Shown in pieces: positions 37,455 through 47,375 of a stretch of 64,000 nucleotides of DNA. This DNA is from Scleroderma bovista (lineage: Eukaryota > Basidiomycota > Agaricomycetes > Boletales > Sclerodermataceae). Location: the NCBI GenBank assembly GCA_037178675.1, contig JAYMGJ010000149.1, positions 62,001 through 126,000 on the forward strand. Direction: 5' to 3'. Every line of letters begins with the position of its first letter. The stretch's first letter is position 1. Made by a program: the position numbers and the translations under genes. Below the pieces are notes generated by a model. It did not search any database. It was not told the DNA's origin and saw only the letters and a program-made list of their open reading frames with translations.

Positions 37455-38003
37455 AGTAGAATTGGTCGCTATAGCATGCGCTGTTAGCAGTCAGGTTGCA
37501 CACACATCGAGGGTACATACCGCCTGGGTCGGACATGGTTGGAAGACTAGGACGTCAGTCGTGTGGGTAATGTATAAAGGAGAAAGTAGGGCAGACAGGA
37601 GGGTTTTTGTTTGGGAGCAGTGCCCCCTGGGTCCACATATGGATGAACGCCTGAAACGTTGAAAATAGTCCTGTGGCAGTGGTTTGAGCGGGAATTAAAC
37701 GTCGCATGGAGGGGAGCCGTCGCAGCAGCAAGATGTATCAGCCAAGTAAGTTACGAGAGCCCTGACACACAGCAAGTTGGTGGTCAATGGGATGTCCTAT
37801 TTCAAATACTGCGGAAACCTATCGAGGAATCAAACTAGCAGTGCACACCCACCGTGAGTCCGTTGTTCTGGGCCATATCATGGAACTGAGGCAGGGTTGC
37901 GATTGACGACCATCCCGATGTTTTGTACTGTATATAGTGTGCCTGTTTATGGATGCAACAATTGGCTGCCATATAATGACACGTTTCATCGCCAGCTCTT
38001 TGG
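37455..38003. other. Divergent spacer between RTA1-like gene and dynactin p27
   Basis: About 550 bp that must contain both promoters. No conserved element, TATA box or repeat stands out. Confidence 0.45.
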
Positions 38004-38646
38004 ATGCCTCCTATGTGGGTGCGGGTCTGCCGTGCTGCATCGCATCGTTGACACCTTCCACACAGACGGGATAAATTCACAATCCACTCCAAAGCAGTGG
38101 TTTGCCAAGATGTTGACCTCAAAGGCGACATCACCGTCGGTCCAACCACCGTCATTCACCCCAAGGCAACCATCTTCGCATTCGCTGGGCCAATCGTCAT
38201 TGGCGCTGGTTGCATAATCGAAGAGGCAGTCGTCATTGTCAACCGTCGCAAGGAAGTGATGCGCATAGGCGACAATAATCTCTTCGAGATAGGCTGTCGT
38301 ACGTGTCGGAAGCGTTCGAGTGCCAACCAAGTCCCATGATGCGTTCTACTTCACAGGTGTCGAGTGTCTGTCCATCGGGAACTTCAACACAATATCGACC
38401 CGAGCACGTATCCATCATACAGTGCGCATAACCAACTATTGTGTCATTGGAGCGGTTTGCCTGGTCGTGCCCACTGAGGAGGAAACGCTACAAGAGTACA
38501 CCTGTATCTATGGCCCCTCTGCTGATCGCAGGACATGGAGTGGAAGGGGGCAAGTGCAGGAGGCAGATCTACGTATCAAACATGCGGAGTATCTCCGTGA
38601 GATGCTGCCAAAGTTCAATAGGTTGCGCAGAAGTGATGGGGCATAA
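38004..38646 (+). CDS. Dynactin subunit 6 (p27), left-handed beta-helix protein
   Basis: Pointed-end component of dynactin, the dynein adaptor for cargo and nuclear movement along microtubules. The model has three exons: 38004-38014 (11 nt), 38066-38298 and 38357-38646, 177 residues. The short first exon (MPP plus a split codon) is inferred because it is the only nearby ATG with a fitting donor (GTGGGT), giving MPPIRDKFTIHSKAVVCQDV. The body is hexapeptide-repeat beta-helix: LKGDITVGPTTVIHPKATIF, GPIVIGAGCIIEEAVVIVNR, RKEVMRIGDNNLFEIGC, then RVECLSIGNFNTISTRARIH and NYCVIGAVCLVV. The C-terminal helix is IKHAEYLREMLPKFNRLR. The match to DCTN6 is continuous. The start has moderate support, the rest is strong. 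Confidence 0.9.
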
Positions 38647-41600
38647 ACGTTTAGTGCACTGGTTTGCCAGTTTGTGACTATTTGTGAGTCCTTCCTTTCA
38701 CCTTTGCTGTGCACCTGAATTTATCAGAGGACCCGGCCGTTTCATGCATACAAAAGGGTATAAATGCTCCTTGCTGTAGCACTTCTCTTCCCAGCCTCGG
38801 TCTTCCCTTGCGCTGACTCATCTGTCAATGCACCACCATGGATGCTTCCGACTGCACATCTGTAGCATATGTCATGCAACATGTATGCTATGCAGAAATT
38901 ATTCCGTGTACCAAAGCTTCATGGGTTATCATGTGGCTACATCAAAAACCTCGCACCCCTTAATTCAGCACTGCCCCACGTGTGTATGGCCTGCAGTGAG
39001 TGGATCCGTGGGCTTCGGCGTCTCCGCGGGATCTCCCTGACAAGATCAGCTCTCCGATGTTTGCACTACCATAAGGTGAGGTAAACACATGTAACGAGCA
39101 TGTCCCTCTCAGCCGGTGCGCTGACGCACCACGGCCGTTGCTATGTTTTCTTCCGGCATCTACAATGTATACCGAGTTGACGTTGACTCGATTCACGAGT
39201 GGCTCCTGCAGTGATGGCAGCACCTAAGTAAGTGTCCAGCCCTGATAATGCACCACAGGAAACCGAACATGCTCGCAAATTGTGGCCTGTTTGAGAAAGG
39301 GCCCCTAGTAGCTGTTTGATTGTAAGTTCTGTAACATTAGCAGCTATACTGTGAAACACGAGACATGTGCCAAGTGGCAGGGACAGCCCAAGATTACACC
39401 CGTTGCCTCGGAGCAGATCATCATGTCTGTGCAGGATGCTCCACATCCTCGATGGTATTTCTTGGCCTAAGTTTGGGTTTTATTTTATTTTATTTTGGGC
39501 CCTGACGTGAAAGAGACAGGGGCGGTTCCGAACGATTGCACTGTTCTATTGTCTGGCAGCTGCACAGGAATTACAGTCGGCGATGTCCACAAAATTCTTC
39601 TGGTCTAACTAGGCATGCATAGCACACGAGGTGACGAACAAAGACCTAAGACCCGCCCTTGCCATGTCCTATATGCTGTTTCGACAGGTATCAAAGACTA
39701 ATCGATCATCATCGATTAAATGACGTTCATATCCACCTCCTACCTCACTCGCTCGTCCTGCCCTCCGTTATCTCGGCTTGCCCCACTATATCCGCCGTGC
39801 ACGCTCTACCCTCCCTGATACATGATTCGTTGTTAAGTTAACAAGGAACCATCAACCTCCGAAGCTTCTTTTGCGCGCGCTCCTACTATGACGTTATATT
39901 TGTTCCTCAAACTCGAGGCTTGCGTATGTGCATATGCCGCGGCGAGACGTCCAAAATATCCCCCACACGCTCGAACATGTTGTGGCGTGCACCTGGCTTT
40001 GGGGGGATGGTCTGGTTGGCGTGATTTACTGGACGGGTACTAGAGACTGTCTCAGCACGGGAGGCTGATGCTGGTCGGGATACGCTTTCCAATGGTGACC
40101 ATCCTTCTGGACGGCGGTCAGTCGGAGGAGTAACTGCCCATAACTACACATGTAGGTCGGTTCAATTCAACCCATTTGTTCTAATCGGGCTCGTTAATTT
40201 GACCCCATCCAAATTCCGCAGTCCATGGTCAGCCCTGGGGGCGAGTGGGACAATCCGATTGAATTGGATCACAAAGGGAAAACCTGTGTCTACTTCTTGG
40301 CCGCCACGCTGTGTTTTCAACTCAGTATGACTATGACAACAGGTACAAAAGGTTTTAAATCTTGCATGCTTATGATATTGTTTCTCAGTTTGGTGCTCAT
40401 CACTGATCGCCAAGCCGACCATGGCGGCGGTCCACGATGCACGGTACGAAACCTGGAGTGGTCACCACAGGGGGGTTTCCGAGTAAGTTGTGGCCATTTA
40501 GGGGCTACCCTGAACGTGCGGACCGCAGGGTTTGGAGCATTGGCGACGCCTCTCAAAATCAATATGTATATGCCACCGTCAAACGGAGCTTGACGAGTGT
40601 GTGTTGCGTGGATATGTACAGGGCTCCTGATGAATTTGGTTTCATGAGGTACTCCGCATCGTTGTAATGCCAACTCCCACCCAGGAATCAGATCGGGTGT
40701 TCTCTAATTCCAACCAACAACTTCCGTCCGGATCCAAAATATTCCATTGGTTTCGAGGGTGACTGTGGGCGCGATCCTGATACAACTCGGCTCGATATCG
40801 CACGTATCCATCATCGCCCCCGTTACGTATGGCCATCTGCATCCTGAGATAGGCAGGTGGCAGTACTACCCACCTCCTTGGTTTTCTTCCTCTACCATGC
40901 CTTTCAGGGTCGGCGGTACCGTGATTCGTTCGCCTACTCTGCCTGGGATTCTTGACTTGCCTGCTCCGGCAACGACAGTATCAGAAGGTAGCACTATGCC
41001 ATTGCATAGGATTCACCTTACCCCTCCAGATGGCACTCGCACGGATGTCTGCACAGATATTATCCACGCATGCCTTCAATTCACACCAGAGAAATCGTTT
41101 CCGTTTCTCGCCCCTGCGAAGCCTATATCTGTTCGGTACGATGACAGATGTTGACCTCGATTATAGGTGCGGGAGCTGCAGACCCCCAGGTCAAATACTT
41201 TAGGCAAGGTCTGCAATGTCGGTGGAACGGGATGGAAAGGCTCGTTCAAGAAATGCTCGCGAAGACAAAGTTATGCCCGGCGGTACCCCTATCAATTAAA
41301 ATAGTTCATGGTAAGCTTGACCGGTGTGCCGCCGAAGACTTCTACTGCGGTGCGAGGTGATCATCGTACCGAGACGATGCGACAGTTAGGGGGGCTCAGC
41401 AGCCTCGTCAATCTGGGCCACGAGCCTTACAATGCTCCATGTGTTTGACTTGGCACTGCTTACTGACGACAGACAAGTGACATGCAATGAGTATGCAACA
41501 AGTGTCACGGTGAAACGTCTCACCAAGGTCAGCTTTCAAAGTGCATCATAATACGATCAAGTTTTGACCATCTGATTATAGTCGTTAATACAATTCGCGC

Positions 41601-41693
41601 AGGTATAGAACATTGAAGAAATGAGGATAATGTAGTACCTGGGTATTCATAGCCAGTCATGATTGTTCCTAATGTAACCACGAGAATCCCTCC
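38647..41693. other. Three-kb stretch with an unassigned plus-strand coding candidate
   Basis: A TATAAA-type box near 38759 is followed by a pyrimidine-rich stretch and a frame from 38828, but the product is unfamiliar. Between about 40225 and 41360 plus-strand pieces look exonic: GEWDNPIELDHKGKTCVYFL, then NQIGCSLIPTNNFRPDPKYS near 40685, RIHLTPPDGTRTDVCTDIIH near 41008, and IKIVHGKLDRCAAEDFYCG near 41300, bounded by splice-like sites. I recognise no family, so no CDS is called. There is a TTTTA-rich simple repeat near 39477-39498. Confidence 0.35.
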
Positions 41694-42823
41694 GCTAACA
41701 TCCACAACCACCCCAGCCATCCCCTTCTTGATTCTGACCGCGCCCGTTCAAGTCAATCGTGCCCGGCATGCCGTCCTCTTGGCCACGCTTTCCGCTATCA
41801 GGTGTAACGGGCGCCCACAGTTCTGGCGTTTCAAGTATCCGCTTGACGAGGTCCTCAAATACCTCGCTTACACCTACGGAAGTCTTGGCACTTGCCTCGA
41901 GGAAGAGGGACTCTTTGCGTGTGGCGAAAGCAGCACCTTCGGAGGTGGATACCTGCCGGGAATGTTCCTGGATAATGTAAACAGTATGTCAGGGGATACA
42001 ACATCACAGGTAGGACAAGACAGTGAAGGGACCGAGTGAAAGAGGTGGATAAGAACCTTGTCTAGTTTATTTCCAACGATGATCTTGGGAACCATTGTCG
42101 AAACATAGGTATCGATCTCGGTGAACCACTTTGGTAGTGCGTCGAACGTTTCTCTGTTCGCGACGTCATACACTATTCAAACGACCCTACTATGTCAGCA
42201 CAGGCACACAAAAATAAAGGACAGGGAGGGGATTAGTATGGATGCATCGTACCAAGTATAATCCCCTGAGCGCCCCGATAGTAAGAAGACGTAATCGTCC
42301 GGAATCGCTCTTGTCCTGCAGTGTCCTTTACGTCGTGAACAGCGTTACGAAGCGCGAAAGAAAGGGAGTCAAGAATCTCAGCCACATGTTTCATTGGTTT
42401 CAAGGGATGCAGGAGGCGATGCTGACCCATATGCTCAGTTTGACCTTTCGTCCGTTCACTTCCATCTTGTGTACCTGTATCAGGTCGACATTTAGCTCAG
42501 TTTTCACAGTACTGTTTGGAGGGCGGGATTGGGACAGGCGGACACTCGAGTGTGCGTCCAGCGGTAGCGCTGAGTCACGACGCCCGCACCTTCGGAAGCC
42601 CTCAACTTCTACATCACAACAGACAACTCACCCGAAAGTCCACTCCAATAGTCGCAGTTGCCTCGTCTTCGGGTATCCATTGTTCGTCAGAAAAGCGTAA
42701 GAGGAGACTGCTCTTGCCCACGGATGCGTTGCCGATGAGTAGCAGCTTGACGTTGACTGGTGTCGCTGGATTAGATCCTGCGGTAGATGTCTCACCAGCT
42801 GCGGTGGTGTTGACGGGGGGCAT
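41694..42823 (-). CDS. Rab18-type small GTPase
   Basis: Prenylated GTP-binding switch of the Rab18 subfamily, associated with ER and lipid-droplet membrane traffic. ATG 42823 ([16 protein letters not shown]). Five G-boxes in order: G1 [15 protein letters not shown]2 [11 protein letters not shown]3 [21 protein letters not shown]4 IIVGNKLDK and G5 [11 protein letters not shown]. Further conserved pieces are [31 protein letters not shown] and [20 protein letters not shown]. Exons are split by five or so small introns with clean GT-AG joints. The C-terminus is [10 protein letters not shown] followed by TAG at 41694-41696, a dual-cysteine prenylation signal. It starts 141 bp from the divergently transcribed UQCC2-like gene. 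Complete and probably functional. Confidence 0.93.
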
Positions 42824-42964
42824 CGTCGATGTTGGAGAGTGAGAAGGAGGGTGGAGTGCAGGCGGAGTCCTGGTGCGTGCACGCGACCTGCAAATTGGAA
42901 AGGCGCCGAGCTAAGCCACCTCGACGAGCCGCCGGAACACTGGACATCCACTCCCCTGCGTGCG
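42824..42964. promoter_or_regulatory. Shared divergent promoter of Rab18 and UQCC2-like genes
   Basis: 141 bp separate the two start codons, so both promoters must overlap or lie within one another's leader. No TATA box is seen. The role is inferred from layout only. Confidence 0.55.
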
Positions 42965-43344
42965 ATGTCTGCCTCCAAAGCTTCCCAGAGACTCTTAAAA
43001 ATTGCAGCAGCATGGCCGACAGATCCATTTCGGCCTAACATCCAGCTTAAAACCTTTCTTCAGTCTCTTGCATCACATCCAAACTTGACCCCAGGAGCTG
43101 TGCAAGCAGCACAGGGTCTACTGGATAATAACATTCAGAAAAAGGTTCGTACACTCGTATGAAGTCATTTTGTATTCGTCAGAACTGACACTGGACGTGG
43201 TCGAAACAGTATCCCTTGTCGAGCAGGACGCTGCAGCCAGCTTCGATGCCCAAACACTATGAACGTCTTGTGCAAGGGTACGAGAGGAGCGCTCAAGGAG
43301 CGGGAAGGCCGTGGTGGCAGGTCTTCTTTGGAATTTGGAGATAA
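42965..43344 (+). CDS. UQCC2/CBP6-like mitochondrial complex III assembly factor
   Basis: Small mitochondrial protein, 103 residues, from exons 42965-43144 and 43210-43344. The first exon reads MSASKASQRLLKIAAAWPTD, PFRPNIQLKTFLQSLASHPN and LTPGAVQAAQGLLDNNIQKK; the second reads YPLSSRTLQPASMPKHYERL and VQGYERSAQGAGRPWWQVFF, then GIWR. The WP-D-P-RP motif, the short helical middle and the GRPWW tail match fungal proteins annotated as ubiquinol-cytochrome c reductase assembly factor 2 (mitochondrial nucleoid factor 1), which promote cytochrome b translation or stability. Family assignment comes from remembered resemblance and is less certain than the gene structure itself. The intron donor is GTTCGT. 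Confidence 0.78.
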
Positions 43345-44189
43345 TTGTGATAATGGAGGGGTTCAATGCAACGTTCAGCGGTCATTCAGTTCCAGTTGTC
43401 CTGTCTTGTCTTGAAGGCGAGTTATTTCCCTTCTGCGTAGTGAGGCACGCACTCTCATTCACGAGGAACTACCACTGCTTGCTCCAACAGCATGGGGCTC
43501 GTCCATCCGCGCAAATTCATTCTGTGGAGTCCGCTCGCTGGATCCATATCATCACCCTAAAGTGACATTTCAATGCAAATGTTTGGAATGCTAACGATAC
43601 GATCGATGATTCTGCCGCACATGGTGGCACACAATACCTACAATTTGTCATATGGCCTCTCCTTTCTGACAATGTGTAGACCGTATGAGTCACGCAAATC
43701 ATCGTTTAGAACATTGCGAAGCTGGTGATTGATTAGCGAGGTAGCAAACTCACTACAAAACTCATACCGTGCCGATTATCTTCCTGCACCTTGCAAATCT
43801 AGCAGACATAGCTTTTCGTCTCTCGAGCATATGGATGAGTATTCTCCTTTTTACTTCATCCAGGGAGGCTGACCTTGAAGCGTTGTCGATGTCTGTAGAG
43901 CATGGTGACGGCAATTACACAAAAAATCTAAGTTGCAACAAATCTACAGCAATGGAAAAACACAATGTGCAATCTACATTTTGAATTTCGGACAAATGAA
44001 AAACGAAATCTGCGAAGAAACAAACGGTGTTCGAAGACCTGCCGAAGACATTTGCCAAATGAAGAATGATTTTGGACCAATGGCAAAACGCACTTGGCAA
44101 ATGAAGCGCGACTGTCTGGCTTTCCATAGGATGGGAATTAGATTTTATGGGGCAAAGCATCAAACATTCTTCTGCCACCCATCCTCAGC
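43345..44189. other. Intergenic, no gene called
   Basis: Upstream region of the secreted membrane-protein gene. An open plus-strand frame (43933-44367) has a loosely repeated Gln-Met-Lys motif but overlaps the true start region of the next gene and has no family resemblance. Confidence 0.45.
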
Positions 44190-45465
44190 ATGCTGCCCTC
44201 CAACCTCAGATGGGCATTGCTGGCGATCGTTGCCATCGGACTACTTTTCATGCATCCGCTGTGGGCCTCTGCCCAGCAGACCACCGCTGTCTGCTTATCG
44301 CAGTTTAACTGGGTCGGTCTGCTTTGTCGCCTTGGTTCCTTTCATCTGTGCTAACCAACATGTCTGATCTGATAGATGGACAACAGTAAGAGCCAGAGCC
44401 CATGTCTTGTTATGGCCTTCGCAGGAGGCATATGCAGCACCGGTCGTATGCACCCGCTCCTCGCATGATGATTTTGATCTCGAGCGCCTTTTTTTATTAG
44501 AATTCACTGTCTCCCCCTTGCTGGAGTCCAACTGGTCCTACTACACTCCTGATGTAGCCAATGCAAATCCATGCGTGTGCAACACAGTCACATACAGCCT
44601 TATGGCCGCCTGCTCTGCATGTCAGAACTGCACCTATGTCCAGTAAGATCACCAGCCAATTCTGACATGTCCTTTGTCTCACTTCAGCCCACACCAGTTG
44701 GAGTTTCTGGTCCACCAACTGCTCTACTGTCTACCCTGGAGTGTATGATTTACATCAACTCTGTACATTGCATTCCCAGGCTGACTATTCCACTAGATAT
44801 CCAAAGGACATTCCATCTGGAACCGCCATACCACACTGGGCGTATCAGGACGTCACAGTATGTCTCGTTGCTTGCTACCATTCTTGTAGTGCTCAAACCG
44901 TAATAGATATCTGATACTTTCAATCTAACTCTCGCTCAACTTACCGGAGGTGTGTTTATTGTGGTATCTCAACCAACGTCTAACTGTATGGCTTTTAGAT
45001 GCACCTGAGTCGACTGCTACCAAGCCGAAAGCGACTGCTACCGCGGTCACATCCACCACGCCTAGTGGAACACAACCTCCTTCCTCATCTTCAAAATCCA
45101 ATACTGGGGCGATTGTGGGAGGTACTATGGGGGGCGTAGTAGTAATCGCAGCCCTTATTACCTGGTTCTGCATCCGCCGCCGCCGCCAGACAAAGGCACC
45201 CAGTGCAATGTATGATGGAAGCGCGCCAGGTGGCATTAACAGCATACCCACCACCACAAGCCCTTTCACCCTTTCTGGTGCTCAGCCGAAGCTCTATGTA
45301 GGTCCGCATCGTATGGTCCTCAGACTTCGTTAACTCTCTGCTAGGACCCATCCGATCCCATCACATTCCCTGCTTCGCCTCCCCTGCCGAGTATTCAATT
45401 CTATTCATTTCAACCTCTATGCTGCCCAAGGTGGGCATCCTGGTGCACATGTCCCAAAACTTTAG
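44190..45465 (+). CDS. Secreted-type single-pass membrane protein (Agaricomycete family, function unknown)
   Basis: ATG 44190 opens a signal peptide, MLPSNLRWALLAIVAIGLLF ending near ASAQQ. A Cys-rich extracellular domain follows: CLSQFNW, MDNSKSQSPCLVMAFAGGIC, NPCVCNTVTYSLMAACSACQ, NCTYV, SWSFWSTNCSTVYPG, YPKDIPSGTAIPHWAYQDVT and DTFNLTLAQLTG. Next is a Ser/Thr/Pro stalk (STATKPKATATAV), one transmembrane helix NTGAIVGGTMGGVVVIAALI with a basic stop-transfer CIRRRRQTK, and a cytoplasmic tail PFTLSGAQPKLYDPSDPITF ending GHPGAHVPKL. About seven small introns; the last one (donor GTATTC) gives a short familiar tail instead of a run-on. Widespread paralogous family in mushroom fungi with no assigned function; surface sensing is a guess. 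The stop lies about 55 bp before a mariner remnant. Confidence 0.82.
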
Positions 45466-45521
45466 TTGTGGATTGTTTTGAATTTTGCATAGCCATCATG
45501 TTCCTTTTTGTCATGGCCTTA

Positions 45522-45640
45522 CAGCTGTGTGCGAAAACCTTGTCAATAACCAAATATTTTGTGAGCGCATCGTGAGGTGTGCCCAAAAAGGAAATCAACC
45601 CGCTACAGACCATAGTGCGCTGCCGTTCGAGCTTGCCTTA
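45522..45640 (+). repeat. Left inverted end of mariner remnant
   Basis: Matches the reverse complement of about 46490-46613 with scattered substitutions. The inner boundary is approximate. Confidence 0.75.
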
Positions 45641-46489
45641 CCTTGCCATTCTGCCAGTGAACGGTCCAGAGAGTCAGCAATGGCCAAGAAGCAGAGAAAG
45701 GCCACTACGAAAGTTCCCAGCACGCAAAGCTTTCCCTCAGACACTTGTTGACGACCGTCGTGCTGACAAACAGCTGGCTTTCCCAGTCAACCGTTCTGTG
45801 GTATCCCAATTCCCTGTAGCCGCAAGCCAGCAGCGCCGAGGCACATGAAGAGATTCATCAGGTCAGTGACCATAAAATCAACCTTACTGCTGACTCTAAG
45901 CAGGAGGAACAAGGCTATATGCATGTCTTTGATGTCGAGATTGAAGAGCATCCTCAGCAATTCAAGGACAAATCTTCGCATGAGTCTCAAGTATATTCCT
46001 TATGTTTTATGGCTAATCTGTTACTCGTGAAGTTATGTCTATCAATATGGATTCGTCTTCATTCAGTTCCTCCGAGGGCAAGCGCGAGGACCCAGTCTGA
46101 TGCACCGCAGTCAGAGCCCAGCGTGCCCCCACATCCAAGAAGTCATGTGTTGGTGTTGAAGATACCTTGACCGGTGATTCCAGTACTTGCTGATGAGGAT
46201 ATCGTATTGTGCTGTGACCCAAGTACATGTTTCATCAAGGTAGAGGTCAGGATCCTCAAAAACATGTCTTCCATAGAAGTCAAAAGAGCTCTTGTTATTG
46301 TTCGGGTGTGCCTGTCGGCAGGGAAGGTGGTCGATCTGTATTCTTCCGACAGTCATCTCCAGCAACTGCGAGAGGAAACACCAAGAGCAGGGCAGAGATC
46401 CTTGAGCTCCCATCCTGAGTCCCAAAGACGAAGTACTCATTCCTTGAGATCACGGCTAATATGGCGGTAGGGCACGATATGAATTGTCA

Positions 46490-46613
46490 AGGTCAAACAA
46501 ACAGCGCACGGTAGCCAGGTAGTAGCCTGTAGTTGATTGGTTTCCTTTTGGGGCACACCTCATGACGCGCTCACAAAATATTTGGTTATTGACAACGTTT
46601 TCGCACACAGCTG
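46490..46613 (-). repeat. Right inverted end of mariner remnant
   Basis: Reverse-complement partner of 45522-45640. Shares the CAGCTGTGTGCGAAAAC start and the following TTGTCAATAACCAAATATTT block. Confidence 0.75.
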
Positions 46614-46615
46614 TA

Positions 46616-47375
46616 ATCTCCCTGACACTGATACCTCTACACCCACCCATTGTAGCCAACTACCCTTTATGGAACCTTGTACATGTACTTAGCTAGTTCC
46701 AAATGAATGTGTTTGAATTCCATCCAATTACTTGAAGATTGAGGGAGGCCTAACAATATTACCTGTCAACACCACTCGGACTCCGATCTCCCTAGGGCGT
46801 CAGGTATTCTTCCACTCACATTGGAATCAAACAGAGACTTGAAGTGGAGGCGATCAGACTGGTGACTGGTCCACAATATTCCCAGGCTGGATGACACCAC
46901 TTGACACCATCGTGACGGTTCCTACTGTGCGTTTCTTCGACAAGGAAGCCCGTGTGTTGATCATCGACGATGCCGGATCGGAGTAGCACACGTACTCTGA
47001 AAGAGATATTAATTGACGAAACCCTGCCGGGGTCTCTACTTGAGGAGCGCTCAGGCTGTTCCTCAGCCACATACCATGATGGGTGGAACGAACATCCGTT
47101 GACCTAAGCCTGTTCGCAAATGGGAAGATGGTCTCGGCCTTCGTGACATACGGTCGACTCGTCTCCTTCGTGCCTTAGTCGAGACTGGATTGAGTCACGA
47201 AGTGCGTTCATAGATGTGAATATGACTCGGAAGTGGGCGACAAAAGGAGTGGTTGAGTGCTATGGGTAGCATGCGTATCCTCAGTAGATATGATATACAT
47301 GCAAGAATACAATCTACACGGAAAGAACGGCACATCACAACCCCATCATTAACTCTCACTTGGTCACCCTGCGTC
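46616..47375. other. 3' flank of the HET relic, possible extra exon
   Basis: A minus-strand piece near 46980-46840 (EYVCYSDPASSMINTRASLS) is bounded by a splice acceptor-like site. It could be a distal exon of the HET gene or an unrelated small gene. I see no other signal. Confidence 0.3.

Larger units (their letters stand above)
45520..46615. mobile_element. Tc1/mariner-type element remnant with long inverted ends
   Basis: Two inverted copies of a sequence beginning CAGCTGTGTGCGAAAAC bound 45522-46613 (1,092 bp). The dinucleotide TA stands immediately outside each end (45520-45521 and 46614-46615), as expected for a TA-targeting element. The ends run for roughly 110-120 bp with several mismatches. 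Inside, the minus strand near 46280-46180 retains DPDLYLDETCTWVTAQYDIL, resembling the helix-turn-helix region of fungal mariner transposases. The catalytic part is missing or unrecognisable, so the element is non-autonomous. Confidence 0.72.

Noticed and set aside
43933..44367. 144-codon frame with repeated Gln-Met-Lys motif
   Set aside because: Overlaps the signal-peptide exon of the secreted membrane protein in another frame and resembles no known protein.
45322..45580. Extended hydrophobic C-terminus for the secreted membrane protein by reading past 45400
   Set aside because: A consensus intron (GTATTC to CCAAG) yields a short tail in keeping with the family. Reading through would run into the mariner end.
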